Assembly: GCF_009932375.1 (NCBI RefSeq)
Contig: NZ_BLJG01000215.1
Location: forward strand, 1-34,843
Direction: 5' to 3'
From: Pseudomonas juntendi
GTDB lineage: Bacteria; Pseudomonadota; Gammaproteobacteria; Pseudomonadales; Pseudomonadaceae
DNA length: 34,843 bases
The notes under the pieces are model-generated. The model did not search any database, was not told the DNA's origin, and saw only the letters and a program-made list of their open reading frames with translations. The position numbers and the translations under genes were made by a program. Positions 1 through 7,952 of this stretch are shown here, in pieces (position 1 is the first letter of the stretch; each line of letters opens with the position of its first letter).

Positions 1-20
1 CACTTGCCACTTGCCACTTC
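1..20. repeat. Short heptamer tandem repeat at window edge
   Basis: The first 20 bases are about 2.7 copies of a 7-base unit (CACTTGC), just upstream of the tRNA promoter. The array may continue to the left of the window. No function is assigned. Confidence 0.5.
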
Positions 21-44
21 TTCAAAAAAAATCCAACGGGGCTA

Positions 45-73
45 TTGACTTAGCTTCGCCACCTGCGTAAATT
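45..73 (+). promoter_or_regulatory. Sigma70 promoter of the tRNA operon
   Basis: A near-consensus -35 (TTGACT, 45-50) and a -10 (TAAATT, 68-73) are separated by exactly 17 bases, about 40 bases before the first tRNA. The stretch after the -10 is GC-rich (TCGCGGCC), as in the discriminator of stable-RNA promoters under stringent control. The boxes are seen in the sequence. Stringent control is inferred from that resemblance. Confidence 0.8.
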
Positions 74-114
74 TCGCGGCCTCAGCGAAGCAAACGCAAC
101 AAGTAACATCGCGA

Positions 115-190
115 GGGTGATTAGCTCAGCCGGGAGAGCATCTGCCTTACAAGCAGAGGGTCGGCGGTTCGATCCCGTCATCACCCACCA
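115..190 (+). tRNA. tRNA-Val (anticodon TAC)
   Basis: A 76-base cloverleaf including an encoded CCA end. The acceptor stem pairs GGGTGAT with ATCACCC. The anticodon stem TCTGC/GCAGA encloses loop CTTACAA, so the anticodon is TAC (148-150), reading GUA-type valine codons. The T-arm carries the usual GGTTCGATCC. It is the first gene of a four-tRNA operon. Confidence 0.97.
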
Positions 191-256
191 CTTCCTGAGA
201 TGTTCCTGCCGCTTCAGGTTTCGCAAGAAGCCCAGAGCCAGAGAGGAACGCACTGC

Positions 257-333
257 GCAGCGGTAGTTCAGTCGGTTAGAATACCGGCCTGTCACGCCGG
301 GGGTCGCGGGTTCGAGTCCCGTCCGCTGCGCCA
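257..333 (+). tRNA. tRNA-Asp (anticodon GTC), copy 1
   Basis: A 77-base cloverleaf with encoded CCA. The acceptor stem is GCAGCGG/CCGCTGC. The anticodon stem CCGGC/GCCGG encloses loop CTGTCAC, giving anticodon GTC (291-293). It lies 66 bases after tRNA-Val in the same operon and is identical to the two later tRNA-Asp copies. Confidence 0.97.
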
Positions 334-350
334 TTTTTCAGTAACAGATG

Positions 351-391
351 GGTGCCTGGCACCGGTCTGAAGCCACAAGGCCAACGCCTTG
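351..391 (+). other. Paired hairpins in the tRNA spacer
   Basis: Two perfect short dyads lie between tRNA-Asp copies 1 and 2: GGTGCC-T-GGCACC (351-363) and CAAGGC-CAAC-GCCTTG (376-391). Neither is followed by a T-tract, so they look more like RNA-processing or spacer structures than terminators. Function is inferred only from position. Confidence 0.35.
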
Positions 392-432
392 GGCTGATCC
401 CAGTTTCAATCGGGCGCAAGCCTGAACGATAC

Positions 433-509
433 GCAGCGGTAGTTCAGTCGGTTAGAATACCGGCCTGTCACGCCGGGGGTCGCGGGTTCGAGTCCCGTCC
501 GCTGCGCCA
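433..509 (+). tRNA. tRNA-Asp (anticodon GTC), copy 2
   Basis: A 77-base cloverleaf identical to copy 1, with anticodon GTC and encoded CCA. It sits in the first unit of the 111-bp direct repeat. Confidence 0.97.
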
Positions 510-554
510 TCTTCGTTTCAAGGTCCCTAGAACGCCTTGTAACAAACACGAGAG

Positions 555-579
555 AAGCGATGATCCAGTCGCTTTTTTT
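555..579 (+). terminator. Weak intrinsic terminator inside the tRNA operon
   Basis: The stem AAGCGA (555-560) pairs with TCGCTT (569-574) around an 8-base loop and runs straight into seven T residues. The stem is short, so partial read-through to the third tRNA-Asp is plausible. The downstream hairpin at 769-791 is much stronger. The sequence AGCGA...TCGCT resembles that downstream terminator, which fits the duplicated origin of the two units. Confidence 0.5.
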
Positions 580-649
580 GTGCCTGCCTCGCGGCCCTCG
601 TGCCCCAAGGTCAGACCCAGTTTCAATCGGGCGCAAGCCTGAATGATAC

Positions 650-726
650 GCAGCGGTAGTTCAGTCGGTTAGAATACCGGCCTGTCACGCCGGGGGTCGC
701 GGGTTCGAGTCCCGTCCGCTGCGCCA
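650..726 (+). tRNA. tRNA-Asp (anticodon GTC), copy 3
   Basis: A 77-base cloverleaf identical to copies 1 and 2, with anticodon GTC and encoded CCA. It is the last gene of the operon and is followed 42 bases later by a strong terminator. Confidence 0.97.
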
Positions 727-768
727 TCTTCGCCCCAAGGCCCCATGAACGCCTCGAGGCAACGTCAA

Positions 769-791
769 AGCGACCTTCGGGTCGCTTTTTT
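769..791 (+). terminator. Intrinsic terminator of the tRNA operon
   Basis: A perfect stem AGCGACC/GGTCGCT closed by a stable TTCG tetraloop is followed by a run of T residues ending at 791. This is a textbook Rho-independent terminator and marks the end of the Val-Asp-Asp-Asp operon. Confidence 0.92.
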
Positions 792-926
792 CGTTCTGGT
801 ACCTGGCTGTTATTGGCCTGGGCCCACATTTACACCAACCTTACAGGTTCTTCACCGACCAGTGGTTGGTGTGCTTGCCTGCTGTGTTGCACAATAGGCA
901 CCCTCTCGACATACCCGGAATACGCA

Positions 927-1790
927 ATGACCAGATCTTCCGTCTTTGGTGCGCTCGGGCTGGCCCTGGTGCTGGCGGGCGTGAGCGGTTGTTCCTCGAA
1001 AAAAGCGGCCGTCTACGAGCACGAGAACTTCGCTGACTCGGGTACGTTCTCGCGCAGTTTCCCAGTAAGCGATGCCGGCTCTTGCGAGGCGGCGCGGCGC
1101 GCCTTGCTCAGCCAGGGCTACATCATCACCAGCAGCGGTGCCAACCAGGTAGTGGGCAACAAGAGCTTCCAGCAGAACAGCGAAAACCACCTGCAGATCA
1201 GCTTCAACGTTACCTGCGCGCCAGACGCGAGTGACGACCAGCACTCGACCATGTTCGCCAACGCCCTGCAGGACCGCTACGCGCTGAAAAAGTCCAACAC
1301 CTCGGCCAGCCTGGGCGTGGGCGTGCTGGGGTCGGTGTCGATGCCGATTGGCTCCAGCGACGACTCGATGGTCAAGGTCGCGAGCGAGACGGTAACGGCG
1401 GCGCAATTCTACGATCGCTATTTTGCCTTGGTGGAAAGTTACCTGCCCAAGCCGAAGAAGGTCAGCAAAGCCAAGGTCGAAGCGCCAAAAGTGGAAAAGC
1501 CGGCGGTTACCCTGGGGCTGCCGGAGCAAGCGGCGGCGAACCCGCTGGCACCGACCCCAGCGGCAGCAGCGCCGGCGCCCGCTGCTGAAACTACGCCCGC
1601 CGCGCAGGCCGCGCCTGTCACCGAAGCGCAGCCCGCGCCAGCAGCGGCTGCCCCAGCCACGGAGGCGCCAGTGGCACCCGTGGTGGATGACAGCCAAGGT
1701 TCGCAGCCGCTGGCACCGCCGCCCGAAGCGGCGCCGATTCAGGTGCAGCAGGAAGCGCAGCCGGCCGAGGCAGCCACGGCCACGCCTTGA
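927..1790 (+). CDS. DUF2242-like outer-membrane lipoprotein
   Basis: Predicted 287 aa lipoprotein of unknown function. The ATG at 927 was chosen over an in-frame ATG at 813 because it starts a canonical lipoprotein signal (MTRSS, a hydrophobic stretch, then VSGC with lipidated Cys22) and has a GGAA Shine-Dalgarno 6 bases upstream. Ser after the Cys predicts sorting to the outer membrane. Residues about 25-175 form a globular domain that I recognise, with moderate confidence, as DUF2242 (start YEHENF, then a conserved CEAARRALLSQGY segment). From about residue 178 to the end the chain is a low-complexity Ala/Pro-rich tail with a few Lys, probably extended and perhaps cell-wall spanning. It stands alone between the tRNA operon and two convergent transporter genes. 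A 7-bp hairpin without T-tract (1818-1838) lies at its 3' junction. Confidence 0.8.
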   Translation: MTRSSVFGALGLALVLAGVSGCSSKKAAVYEHENFADSGTFSRSFPVSDAGSCEAARRALLSQGYIITSSGANQVVGNKSFQQNSENHLQISFNVTCAPDASDDQHSTMFANALQDRYALKKSNTSASLGVGVLGSVSMPIGSSDDSMVKVASETVTAAQFYDRYFALVESYLPKPKKVSKAKVEAPKVEKPAVTLGLPEQAAANPLAPTPAAAAPAPAAETTPAAQAAPVTEAQPAPAAAAPATEAPVAPVVDDSQGSQPLAPPPEAAPIQVQQEAQPAEAATATP

Positions 1791-1823
1791 TGCTTTGGCA
1801 GTGCTGGCCGCTGGCGAGCCCTG

Positions 1824-3077
1824 TCATACCCACAGGGCCAGCAGCGCGGCGGCCAATGCAGGCGGCATCACCAGCGCACCCAGGCACAGAAAACGCCATG
1901 CGCTGACATGCTCCCCCTCCCGGCGGATCGCCACCAGCCACAACAGGGTAGCCAGGGAGCCGGTAATCGACAGGTTCGGCCCCAGGTCGACGCCGATCAG
2001 CAAGGCTGCAGTGGTTTGCTGGGGCAGCGCCACCAGCGAGCCCATGGACCCGGCGATCAACCCGGTGGGCAGGTTGTTCATCAGGTTGCTGGCGATCGCT
2101 ACACCCACGCCGCCGACCCAGCTGGCGGTAACCGGTGTTTGTGCGGACAGGCTGGCCAGTGCCTGGGCGAGGCGTTCGATCAGCCCGGTCTGTGCAACGG
2201 CTTCGACCAGTATGAACAGGCCTGCCACCAAGGGCAGCACGCCCCAGGCCACGTGGCGCAGCACCGGCAGTGGGCTGCGTCGCTGCCACAGGTGGATCAG
2301 TGCCGTGGTCGCCACCCCGGCACAGAATGTTGGCAGCCCCAGCGCCCGGTCCAGTGCCGAGGCGCCCAGCAGCAACGCGCCGGTGACCACGATGCCCATT
2401 GCACACAGGCGGGCGCCAGTCGTCAGGGGCGCGCCGCTCACGCTCAGCGCCAGCGGTTGGCGGATCTGCCGGCGCTGAGTCACCCGCAGCACCCCATAGG
2501 TCAGGCAGATTGCGGCCAGGGAAGGCAGGCTGAACTGGCGTAGCCAGTCCAGCAGTGGCGGCATATGGTTGCCGAATACCACCAGGTTGGCAGGGTTGGA
2601 GATAGGCAGGACGAAACTCGCGGCGTTGGCGATGAAGGCGCAGATGAAAAGGTAGGGCAGCGGGTCGGCCTTGGCGGCCTTGCACGCGGCATAGACTGCC
2701 GGGGTCAGGACCACGGCCGTGGCGTCGTTGGACAGGAACACCGTAACCAGCGTGCCCACCAGGAATACCAGGTCGAACAGCCGTTGCCCGGAACCCCGCG
2801 CATGCTGCACGGCATACCGTGCCAGCCAGTCGAACAGGCCTTCCTGGCGAGCGAGTTCGGCCAGTACCATCATGCCGATCAGAAACAGGTAGACGTCACC
2901 GCCTTCGGCCACGGCGGCCAGGGCCCGCCGAGGCGTCATCAGGCCAAGACAGACCAGCAGCACCGCCCCGCCCATGGCCCAGACGTACTCCGGAACGCGC
3001 CATGGGCGCAAAATGACGCCGCAGGTCGCCAGTGCGGCGACCGCCCAGATGATCAATGCACTTTCACAGACAGGCAT
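1824..3077 (-). CDS. ArsB/NhaD-type ion transporter
   Basis: Predicted 417 aa inner-membrane carrier with about ten hydrophobic segments, the usual size for the ArsB/NhaD branch of the ion-transporter superfamily. Typical signatures are visible: GGDVYLFLIGMMVLAELARQEG near residue 60, SNDATAVVLTPAVYAA near residue 115 (ArsB proteins have a similar N-D-x-x-x-x-x-L-T-P segment), and SNPANLVVFG near 160. The internal repeat shows a second set (NNLPTGLIAG) near residue 350. It starts 7 bases after the stop of the upstream MFS gene, so the two are very likely co-transcribed. No arsR, arsC or arsH is present nearby, so arsenite efflux is not supported by context, and a Na+/H+ or other anion exchanger is possible. 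The substrate is unassigned. Confidence 0.82.
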   Translation of the reverse strand: MPVCESALIIWAVAALATCGVILRPWRVPEYVWAMGGAVLLVCLGLMTPRRALAAVAEGGDVYLFLIGMMVLAELARQEGLFDWLARYAVQHARGSGQRLFDLVFLVGTLVTVFLSNDATAVVLTPAVYAACKAAKADPLPYLFICAFIANAASFVLPISNPANLVVFGNHMPPLLDWLRQFSLPSLAAICLTYGVLRVTQRRQIRQPLALSVSGAPLTTGARLCAMGIVVTGALLLGASALDRALGLPTFCAGVATTALIHLWQRRSPLPVLRHVAWGVLPLVAGLFILVEAVAQTGLIERLAQALASLSAQTPVTASWVGGVGVAIASNLMNNLPTGLIAGSMGSLVALPQQTTAALLIGVDLGPNLSITGSLATLLWLVAIRREGEHVSAWRFLCLGALVMPPALAAALLALWV

Positions 3078-3084
3078 AAGGCGC

Positions 3085-4329
3085 TCAGTTTCCGACAGGG
3101 GTGGGCAGTGGCGCTGGCAGGCTGCGCGGGTGCGTTTCTGGCAGCGCCAGCACTACCAGGATGAAGGCGACCCCGGCGATACCGGCCAGGGTCAGGAACG
3201 CCGCATCGTAGCCCGCAGCCTGCACCACCAGCCCGGCGATGCCAGGGCTGAGCGCGGCGCCCAGCCCGAACACCGCGGTCAGCGCGCCAAGGCTCACATT
3301 GAATCGGCCGGTGCCTTCGGTCAGGTCCTTGACCACAATCGGGAACAGCGCACCGAAGATCCCGGCGCCGATGCCATCGAGCAGTTGCACGCCTACCAGC
3401 CAGAACGGGTTGTCAGACACCACATAGAGCGCCCCGCGAAGCGGCAGTATCAGGAAACCGATCAGCAGGAACGGCTTGCGCCCCCAGTGTTCGGCCTTGG
3501 CGCCTACCAGCAGCGCCATGGGCACCATCACCAGTTGTGCAGCAACGATGCAGGCGGAGGTCAGCGGGGTGGCCAGCTGCAGGTCGACCTGCGAGAGCTT
3601 CTGGCTGACCAGTGGCAGCATGGCCGCGTTGGCCAGGTGAAACAGCGCGCAACATGCGGCGAATACCAGCAAGGTCCGGTTGTGCAGCAGTACCCGCAGA
3701 CCTGCAGGGGCGTCATCACCGCCAGGGCCATGTGCCAGGCCGCGAGCCAGTTGGTGATCGATGGCCGTGGCAGGCACGCAGCTCACCGCCACCACGCTGG
3801 CCACGGTCAAGACGGCCATCAGGTAGAACACCACCACCGGGCCGAACAGGTAGGCCAGGCCGCCGGCCAGCAGCGCCGAACAGGCGTTGCCGGCATGGTT
3901 GAAGGTTTCGTTGCGGCCTACCCGGCGGGTAAAGGCCTTGGGGCCGCTGATGCCCAAGGATATGGCGGCAATCGCTGGCGCAAAGATCGAGCCCGCCAGG
4001 GCACTGATGGTCTGGGTCAGGGCAACCCCGCTGAACGAGGAAATCCACGGCAACAGCAGGCAGCTGCCAGTCACCAGCAGCGCAGCGATCACCACCACGG
4101 CACGCTTGGCTTTGGTACGGTCGATCAATGCCCCTGCCGGGGTTTGCGCCAACAGTGCAGCAATGCCTGCCAGGCTCATTACCAGGCCGATGCTCGCCGG
4201 TTGCCATTGATGCACCGCCAGCAGGTAGATGGCCAGGTATGGCCCAAGCCCGTCGCGCACATCTGCCAAAAAGAAGTTCAGCCAGTCGAGGGCGCCGTCG
4301 GGGGAAGCGGGAGAGCGTGGTTTGGCCAA
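3085..4329 (-). CDS. MFS transporter
   Basis: Predicted 414 aa major facilitator with twelve hydrophobic segments and the MFS loop motif GALIDRTKAKR after TM2 (near residue 65). The second half has a similar loop (GAKAEHWGRKPF). The open frame extends to 4677, but the upstream part lacks hydrophobicity or recognisable homology, overlaps the promoter region of the divergent gene and would give an atypical N-terminus. I therefore place the start at TTG 4329 (protein begins MAKPRSPASPDGALDWLNFF), with a weak GAG Shine-Dalgarno. The start is the uncertain part. It is the first gene of a probable two-gene operon with the ArsB-like carrier. It is divergent from the ModA-like gene across about 230 bases and could share its regulation. 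Substrate unknown. It does not obviously resemble the TcuC tricarballylate carrier. Confidence 0.75.
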   Translation of the reverse strand: MAKPRSPASPDGALDWLNFFLADVRDGLGPYLAIYLLAVHQWQPASIGLVMSLAGIAALLAQTPAGALIDRTKAKRAVVVIAALLVTGSCLLLPWISSFSGVALTQTISALAGSIFAPAIAAISLGISGPKAFTRRVGRNETFNHAGNACSALLAGGLAYLFGPVVVFYLMAVLTVASVVAVSCVPATAIDHQLARGLAHGPGGDDAPAGLRVLLHNRTLLVFAACCALFHLANAAMLPLVSQKLSQVDLQLATPLTSACIVAAQLVMVPMALLVGAKAEHWGRKPFLLIGFLILPLRGALYVVSDNPFWLVGVQLLDGIGAGIFGALFPIVVKDLTEGTGRFNVSLGALTAVFGLGAALSPGIAGLVVQAAGYDAAFLTLAGIAGVAFILVVLALPETHPRSLPAPLPTPVGN

Positions 4330-4561
4330 GATGCAATCTCGAAAGGGATCATGGGAGGAGCGCACCTGCGGTGTGCGCCGGCCGCAACGGACAGGCACAC
4401 GGCTTCGCCCGGGCCATGCTCGGTGGTCGTTATTCAACTGACAACTGGGCGTAGAAAAGCGCTTCGAAAACCGTGCGTGAAACATTCTTAATGGCTGCTT
4501 CACGCCGCAGGCGCTTCCCGCTTCGCTAGCATGCCGTGCTTTTACTGCGGAGAAAACTCCA

Positions 4562-5356
4562 GTGTTTCGAATGTTGTCCTGTGCTGCTGTATTGGCATCT
4601 TCATTGACCTGCTCGCTCGCCCAGGCTGCGCCTGCCGAACCGCCAACCCTCACGGTCCTGAGCTCCGGTGGCATCATGGGCGCAATCCGGGAGGTGGCGC
4701 CTGCCTACGAGAAGGAATTCGGGGTCAAGCTGCAGGTGCTGGCCGCGCCTTCCATGGGCGAAACGCCACAGGCCATTCCCAACAGGCTTGCCCGTGCCGA
4801 GCCGGCGGACGTTGTGCTGATGGTGGGTGCTGCCTTGGACAAGCTGGTGGCGGGTGGCCAGGCTGACAAGAGCAGCCGGGTCGACCTGGGCCAATCATTC
4901 ATCGCCATGGCCGTGCGCCAAGGCCAGCCCAAGCCGGATATCAGCACCTTGCAGGGCTTGCGCGCCGTACTGCTCAACAGCAAATCGGTGGCGTACTCCG
5001 ACAGCGCCAGCGGCGTCTACCTGTCCAAGACCCTGTTCCCCGGCATGCACCTGGGTGCTGGCTTCGCGGCCAAGGCCCACATGATTCCTGCCGAGCCGGT
5101 AGGCGCTGTGATCGCTCGCGGCCAGGCCGAAATCGGCTTCCAGCAGTTGAGCGAGCTCAAACCCGTCAAGGGCATCGATATCGTTGGCCTGATCCCGGCC
5201 GAAGCCCAGAAAATGACCCTGTATTCGGGCGCGGTGGTCAGCAACAGCCAGCACCATGCCGCCGCGCAGGCGCTGCTTGACTACCTGGCATCGCCACAAG
5301 CCGACGCAGCGATCGAGGACAGCGGCCTGAAGCCACTGCCCCATTCGCGCGGTTAG
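4562..5356 (+). CDS. ais: ModA-like periplasmic protein, probable aconitate isomerase
   Basis: Predicted 264 aa exported protein of the molybdate-binding (ModA-like) fold. The start is GTG 4562, with GGAG 9 bases upstream; ATG 4571 is too far from that site. A signal peptide ends near AQA-AP, about residue 22. The mature chain has the two-lobe binding-protein pattern (LTVLSSGGIMGAIREVAPAY near the start, SDSASGVYLSK in the middle, EIGFQQLSEL late). No modB or modC is nearby. From memory, the aconitate isomerase Ais of Pseudomonas sp. WU-0701 is a 262 aa periplasmic protein with a 22 aa signal and closest similarity to ModA-type proteins. Matching size, fold and signal, plus adjacency to tcu genes, suggest this converts trans- to cis-aconitate. 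The function is inferred. An orphan anion-binding protein is the alternative. Confidence 0.68.
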   Translation: MFRMLSCAAVLASSLTCSLAQAAPAEPPTLTVLSSGGIMGAIREVAPAYEKEFGVKLQVLAAPSMGETPQAIPNRLARAEPADVVLMVGAALDKLVAGGQADKSSRVDLGQSFIAMAVRQGQPKPDISTLQGLRAVLLNSKSVAYSDSASGVYLSKTLFPGMHLGAGFAAKAHMIPAEPVGAVIARGQAEIGFQQLSELKPVKGIDIVGLIPAEAQKMTLYSGAVVSNSQHHAAAQALLDYLASPQADAAIEDSGLKPLPHSRG

Positions 5357-5404
5357 CGGCAGGGGGCGGCGCCATCGGGCCTGCTACAGGCTAAGATGCG
5401 CAAG

Positions 5405-5418
5405 GATAGCCCCCTATC
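5405..5418. promoter_or_regulatory. Dyad upstream of the first LysR gene
   Basis: A perfect inverted repeat GATAG-CCCC-CTATC lies 17 bases before the lysR start, in the 78-base gap after the ModA-like gene. Its ATAG/CTAT ends resemble a LysR-type half-site pair and could be an autoregulatory site. Seen: the dyad. Inferred: the role. Confidence 0.35.
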
Positions 5419-5434
5419 GTTGAAAGAGAGCTGT

Positions 5435-6355
5435 ATGGAGTTACGTCAACTTCGCTATTTCCTGAGTGTCCTGGAGCACGGCAGCCTTGGCAGGGCTGCG
5501 GTCGAGCTTGGCGTCGGTGCTTCGGCACTGAGCCAGCAATTGTCGAAGCTGGAAAGCGAGGTCTGTACCCGGTTGCTGACGCGCTCGAGCACCGGCGTGT
5601 CGCCGACTGCTGCGGGCCTGGCCTTCGAGTACCACGCGCGCCTGGCCCTGCGCCAGGCAGAGCACGCTGTGCTGGCCGCGCAAAGCGGCCGCATGAGCGG
5701 CTATGTCAGCGTGGGCCTGGCGCCGACTACAGCGTCGGTGCTGGGCCTGGCGCTGATCGACAAGATGCGTGAACGCTACCCCGACATACGCCTGCACCTG
5801 GTGGAGATGCTGTCGGGCTACCTGGTGAACCAGCTCAACGCCAGGCACCTTGACCTTGCGGTGTTGTTCCAGGCAGAAGCGGGCCCGCGGCTGGATGTGA
5901 GGCCGCTGCTGACCGAGCGGCTGTTTGCACTCATCCCCGCCGCGCTGGTGCGCCCCGAATGGGGTGAATCGCTGACGTTGCAGCAGATCGCCACGCTGCC
6001 CTTGGTTATGCCCAGCACACAGCACGGCTTGCGCGCGACCCTGCGCGCGATCTTCGAGCGTGCCGGGCTGGAGGCCAACATTGTCATGGAAGTCGATGGC
6101 CTGTCGCTGCTGATGGATTGCGTTTGTGCGGGCCATGCCGCCACCCTGCAGCCGGGCGCCACGGTGGCCCGGGCGCACCAGGCGGGGTTGCGGGTCTATG
6201 CCATTGATGATGCCCAGGCGCAGCGCCGCAATGTGATGGTCAGCCTGGCCGACGACGAGCTGTCACCGGCTGCACTGGCGACCCGGATCGTGCTGCAGGA
6301 AGTGGCGCGGGCGCTGGTGGAGCAGGGGCGGTGGCCTGGCGCCCGGCTGCTCTGA
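5435..6355 (+). CDS. tcuR: LysR-family regulator, probable TcuR
   Basis: Predicted 306 aa LysR-type transcriptional regulator. The ATG at 5435 has a GAGAG Shine-Dalgarno and gives the standard N-terminus MELRQLRYFLSV; an in-frame ATG at 5396 would add 13 unlikely residues. The winged helix-turn-helix covers residues 1-60 (GSLGRAAVELGVGASALSQQLSKLE). The effector domain covers about 90-300, with the usual VSVGLAPTTASVLGLALI start. It lies between the ModA-like gene and tcuA on the same strand. TcuR in Salmonella is the LysR activator of the tricarballylate genes, so an activator responding to tricarballylate or aconitate is the likely role. That the gene is TcuR itself is inferred from position and length. 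Confidence 0.75.
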   Translation: MELRQLRYFLSVLEHGSLGRAAVELGVGASALSQQLSKLESEVCTRLLTRSSTGVSPTAAGLAFEYHARLALRQAEHAVLAAQSGRMSGYVSVGLAPTTASVLGLALIDKMRERYPDIRLHLVEMLSGYLVNQLNARHLDLAVLFQAEAGPRLDVRPLLTERLFALIPAALVRPEWGESLTLQQIATLPLVMPSTQHGLRATLRAIFERAGLEANIVMEVDGLSLLMDCVCAGHAATLQPGATVARAHQAGLRVYAIDDAQAQRRNVMVSLADDELSPAALATRIVLQEVARALVEQGRWPGARLL

Positions 6356-6377
6356 CGGTGGCCCGCCGCTTGCCCAC

Positions 6378-6396
6378 CCTTTAGAAAAACTGAAGG
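6378..6396. promoter_or_regulatory. Candidate LysR box upstream of tcuA
   Basis: An imperfect inverted repeat CCTTTAG-AAAAA-CTGAAGG (one mismatch) contains the T-N11-A pattern typical of LysR-type binding sites (T6381, A6393). It sits in the 142-base gap between the lysR stop and the tcuA start, about 100 bases before tcuA. A LysR operator is the best guess. Confidence 0.4.
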
Positions 6397-6497
6397 CCCC
6401 CCCGGTGTCATCGCGTTTCGCCCCGCCCGGTCACTGATTAAAGTCCCTGGCCACGAGGAGCAGCCGACCATTCGGCGCTTCGTGACCTGGAGGCGAA

Positions 6498-7952
6498 ATG
6501 ATCGATGTGCTAGTCATCGGAGGGGGTAATGCCGCCCTCTGTGCCGCGCTGATGGCGCGCGAGGCCGGAGCCAGCGTGCTGCTGCTCGAAGCCGCACCCC
6601 GCGCCTGGCGTGGTGGCAATTCCCAACACACGCGCAACCTGCGCTGCATGCATGACGCCCCGCAGGATGTGCTGGTCGAGGCATACCCGGAAGAGGAGTT
6701 CTGGCAGGACCTGCTCAAAGTCACCGGGGGCCAGACCGACGAAAAGCTCGCGCGCCTGGTGATCCGTGCCTCTGCCAGTTGCCGGGGCTGGATGCGCCGG
6801 CATGGCGTGCATTTTCAGCCTTCCTTGTCCGGTGCGCTGCACACTGCCCGCACCAACGCGTTTTTCATGGGGGGTGGCAAGGCGCTGGTCAATGCCTATT
6901 TCCGCAGCGCCGAAGCGCTGGGCGTGCAGATACGCTACGACACGCCTGTGGCCGACATCGAGCTGGACAACGGCCGCTTCGTTGCGGCCCATGTGCCGGC
7001 GCGCGAGGGTCAGGGGCGCACCCTGCCGGGCGAACGTATCGAGGCGCGCAGTTGTGTGCTGGCGGCCGGTGGCTTCGAGTCCAACCGCCAGTGGTTGCGC
7101 GATGCCTGGGGGCAGAACGAGCGGGGCGAATGGCCTGCGGACAACTTCCTGATTCGTGGTACGCGGTTCAACGAAGGGGTGCTGTTGCGCCGCATGATCG
7201 AACAGGGTGCCGACACCATCGGCGACCCCACGCAAGCGCACATGGTGGCGATCGACGCCCGGGCGCCGCTTTATGACGGCGGCATCTGCACGCGTATCGA
7301 CTGTGTGTCGCTGGGGGTGGTGGTCAACCGCGACGGCCAGCGCTTTTACGATGAAGGCGAGGATTTCTGGCCCAAGCGCTATGCCATCTGGGGCCGGCTG
7401 GTGGCTCAGCAGCCAGGGCAGGTGGGCTTCTCGATCATTGACCAGAAAGCCCTAGGTCGTTTCATGCCGCCAGTGTTCCCGGGCGCCCGCGCCGACACCC
7501 TGGAGGGGCTGGCGGCGTTGCTCGGTTTGCCCGTGCCGGCCTTCGTCGAGACGGTGCAGGCCTACAACCGCGCCTGCCGGGTCGGCAGCTTCGATCACAC
7601 CCGCCTGGACGACTGCCACACCCAAGGCCTGCAACCGGTGAAAAGCCACTGGGCTCGGCCGCTCGACACGCCGCCTTACTACGGCTACCCGCTGCGCCCC
7701 GGCGTGACCTTCACCTACCTGGGGCTGCGCACCGATGAAACGGCGGCCGTGCATTTTGCCGGTCGCCCCAGCCCCAACCTGTTCGTCGCCGGCGAAATGA
7801 TGGCGGGCAATGTGCTGGGCAAGGGCTACACGGCAGGTGTCGGCATGTCCATCGGCACTGCCTTCGGCCGCATCGCCGGCACCAGCGCCGCTGCCGCAAC
7901 CGGCCACGACCATCCAGAACACGAGAACGACCATGACCGCGCAACTGCCTGA
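6498..7952 (+). CDS. tcuA: FAD-dependent tricarballylate dehydrogenase TcuA
   Basis: Predicted 484 aa flavoprotein that oxidises tricarballylate to cis-aconitate in the cytoplasm. The N-terminal FAD-binding motif [17 protein letters not shown] (residues 4-20) is followed by a conserved [12 protein letters not shown] segment near residue 38. The C-terminus has the FAD-closing motif [20 protein letters not shown] typical of the fumarate reductase/succinate dehydrogenase flavoprotein family. Salmonella TcuA is slightly shorter, by my recollection. A strong GGAGG precedes the ATG. The last 20 bases overlap the start of tcuB, indicating translational coupling. The extra His/Asp-rich tail ([11 protein letters not shown]) lies in and just before this overlap. 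It could instead be a related tricarboxylate or fumarate-type dehydrogenase, but the tcuB partner argues for TcuA. Confidence 0.87.
   Translation: MIDVLVIGGGNAALCAALMAREAGASVLLLEAAPRAWRGGNSQHTRNLRCMHDAPQDVLVEAYPEEEFWQDLLKVTGGQTDEKLARLVIRASASCRGWMRRHGVHFQPSLSGALHTARTNAFFMGGGKALVNAYFRSAEALGVQIRYDTPVADIELDNGRFVAAHVPAREGQGRTLPGERIEARSCVLAAGGFESNRQWLRDAWGQNERGEWPADNFLIRGTRFNEGVLLRRMIEQGADTIGDPTQAHMVAIDARAPLYDGGICTRIDCVSLGVVVNRDGQRFYDEGEDFWPKRYAIWGRLVAQQPGQVGFSIIDQKALGRFMPPVFPGARADTLEGLAALLGLPVPAFVETVQAYNRACRVGSFDHTRLDDCHTQGLQPVKSHWARPLDTPPYYGYPLRPGVTFTYLGLRTDETAAVHFAGRPSPNLFVAGEMMAGNVLGKGYTAGVGMSIGTAFGRIAGTSAAAATGHDHPEHENDHDRATA

Larger units (their letters stand above)
399..726 (+). repeat. Tandem duplication of a 111-bp tRNA-Asp unit
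   Basis: Bases 399-509 and 616-726 are 111-bp direct repeats. Each has 34 bases of leader (starting CCCAGTTTCAATCGGG) plus a full tRNA-Asp. I see a single difference, C or T in the leader (GAACGATAC versus GAATGATAC). Weaker similarity continues past both CCA ends. The third tRNA-Asp therefore arose by a recent duplication of leader plus gene, or the copies are kept uniform by gene conversion. Confidence 0.85.

Noticed and set aside
50..829. Minus-strand ORFs over the tRNA genes with a shared MAQRTGLEPATPGVTGRYSN segment
   Set aside because: They are translations of the reverse strand of tRNA-Asp, a well-known annotation artefact. The identical peptides come from the identical tRNAs.
1824..3077. 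Arsenic resistance operon
   Set aside because: Only the ArsB-like carrier is present. No arsR, arsC or arsH is found, so arsenite transport is not supported.
4562..5356. Molybdate uptake system
   Set aside because: The binding protein has no permease or ATPase genes nearby, and its neighbours are tricarboxylate genes.
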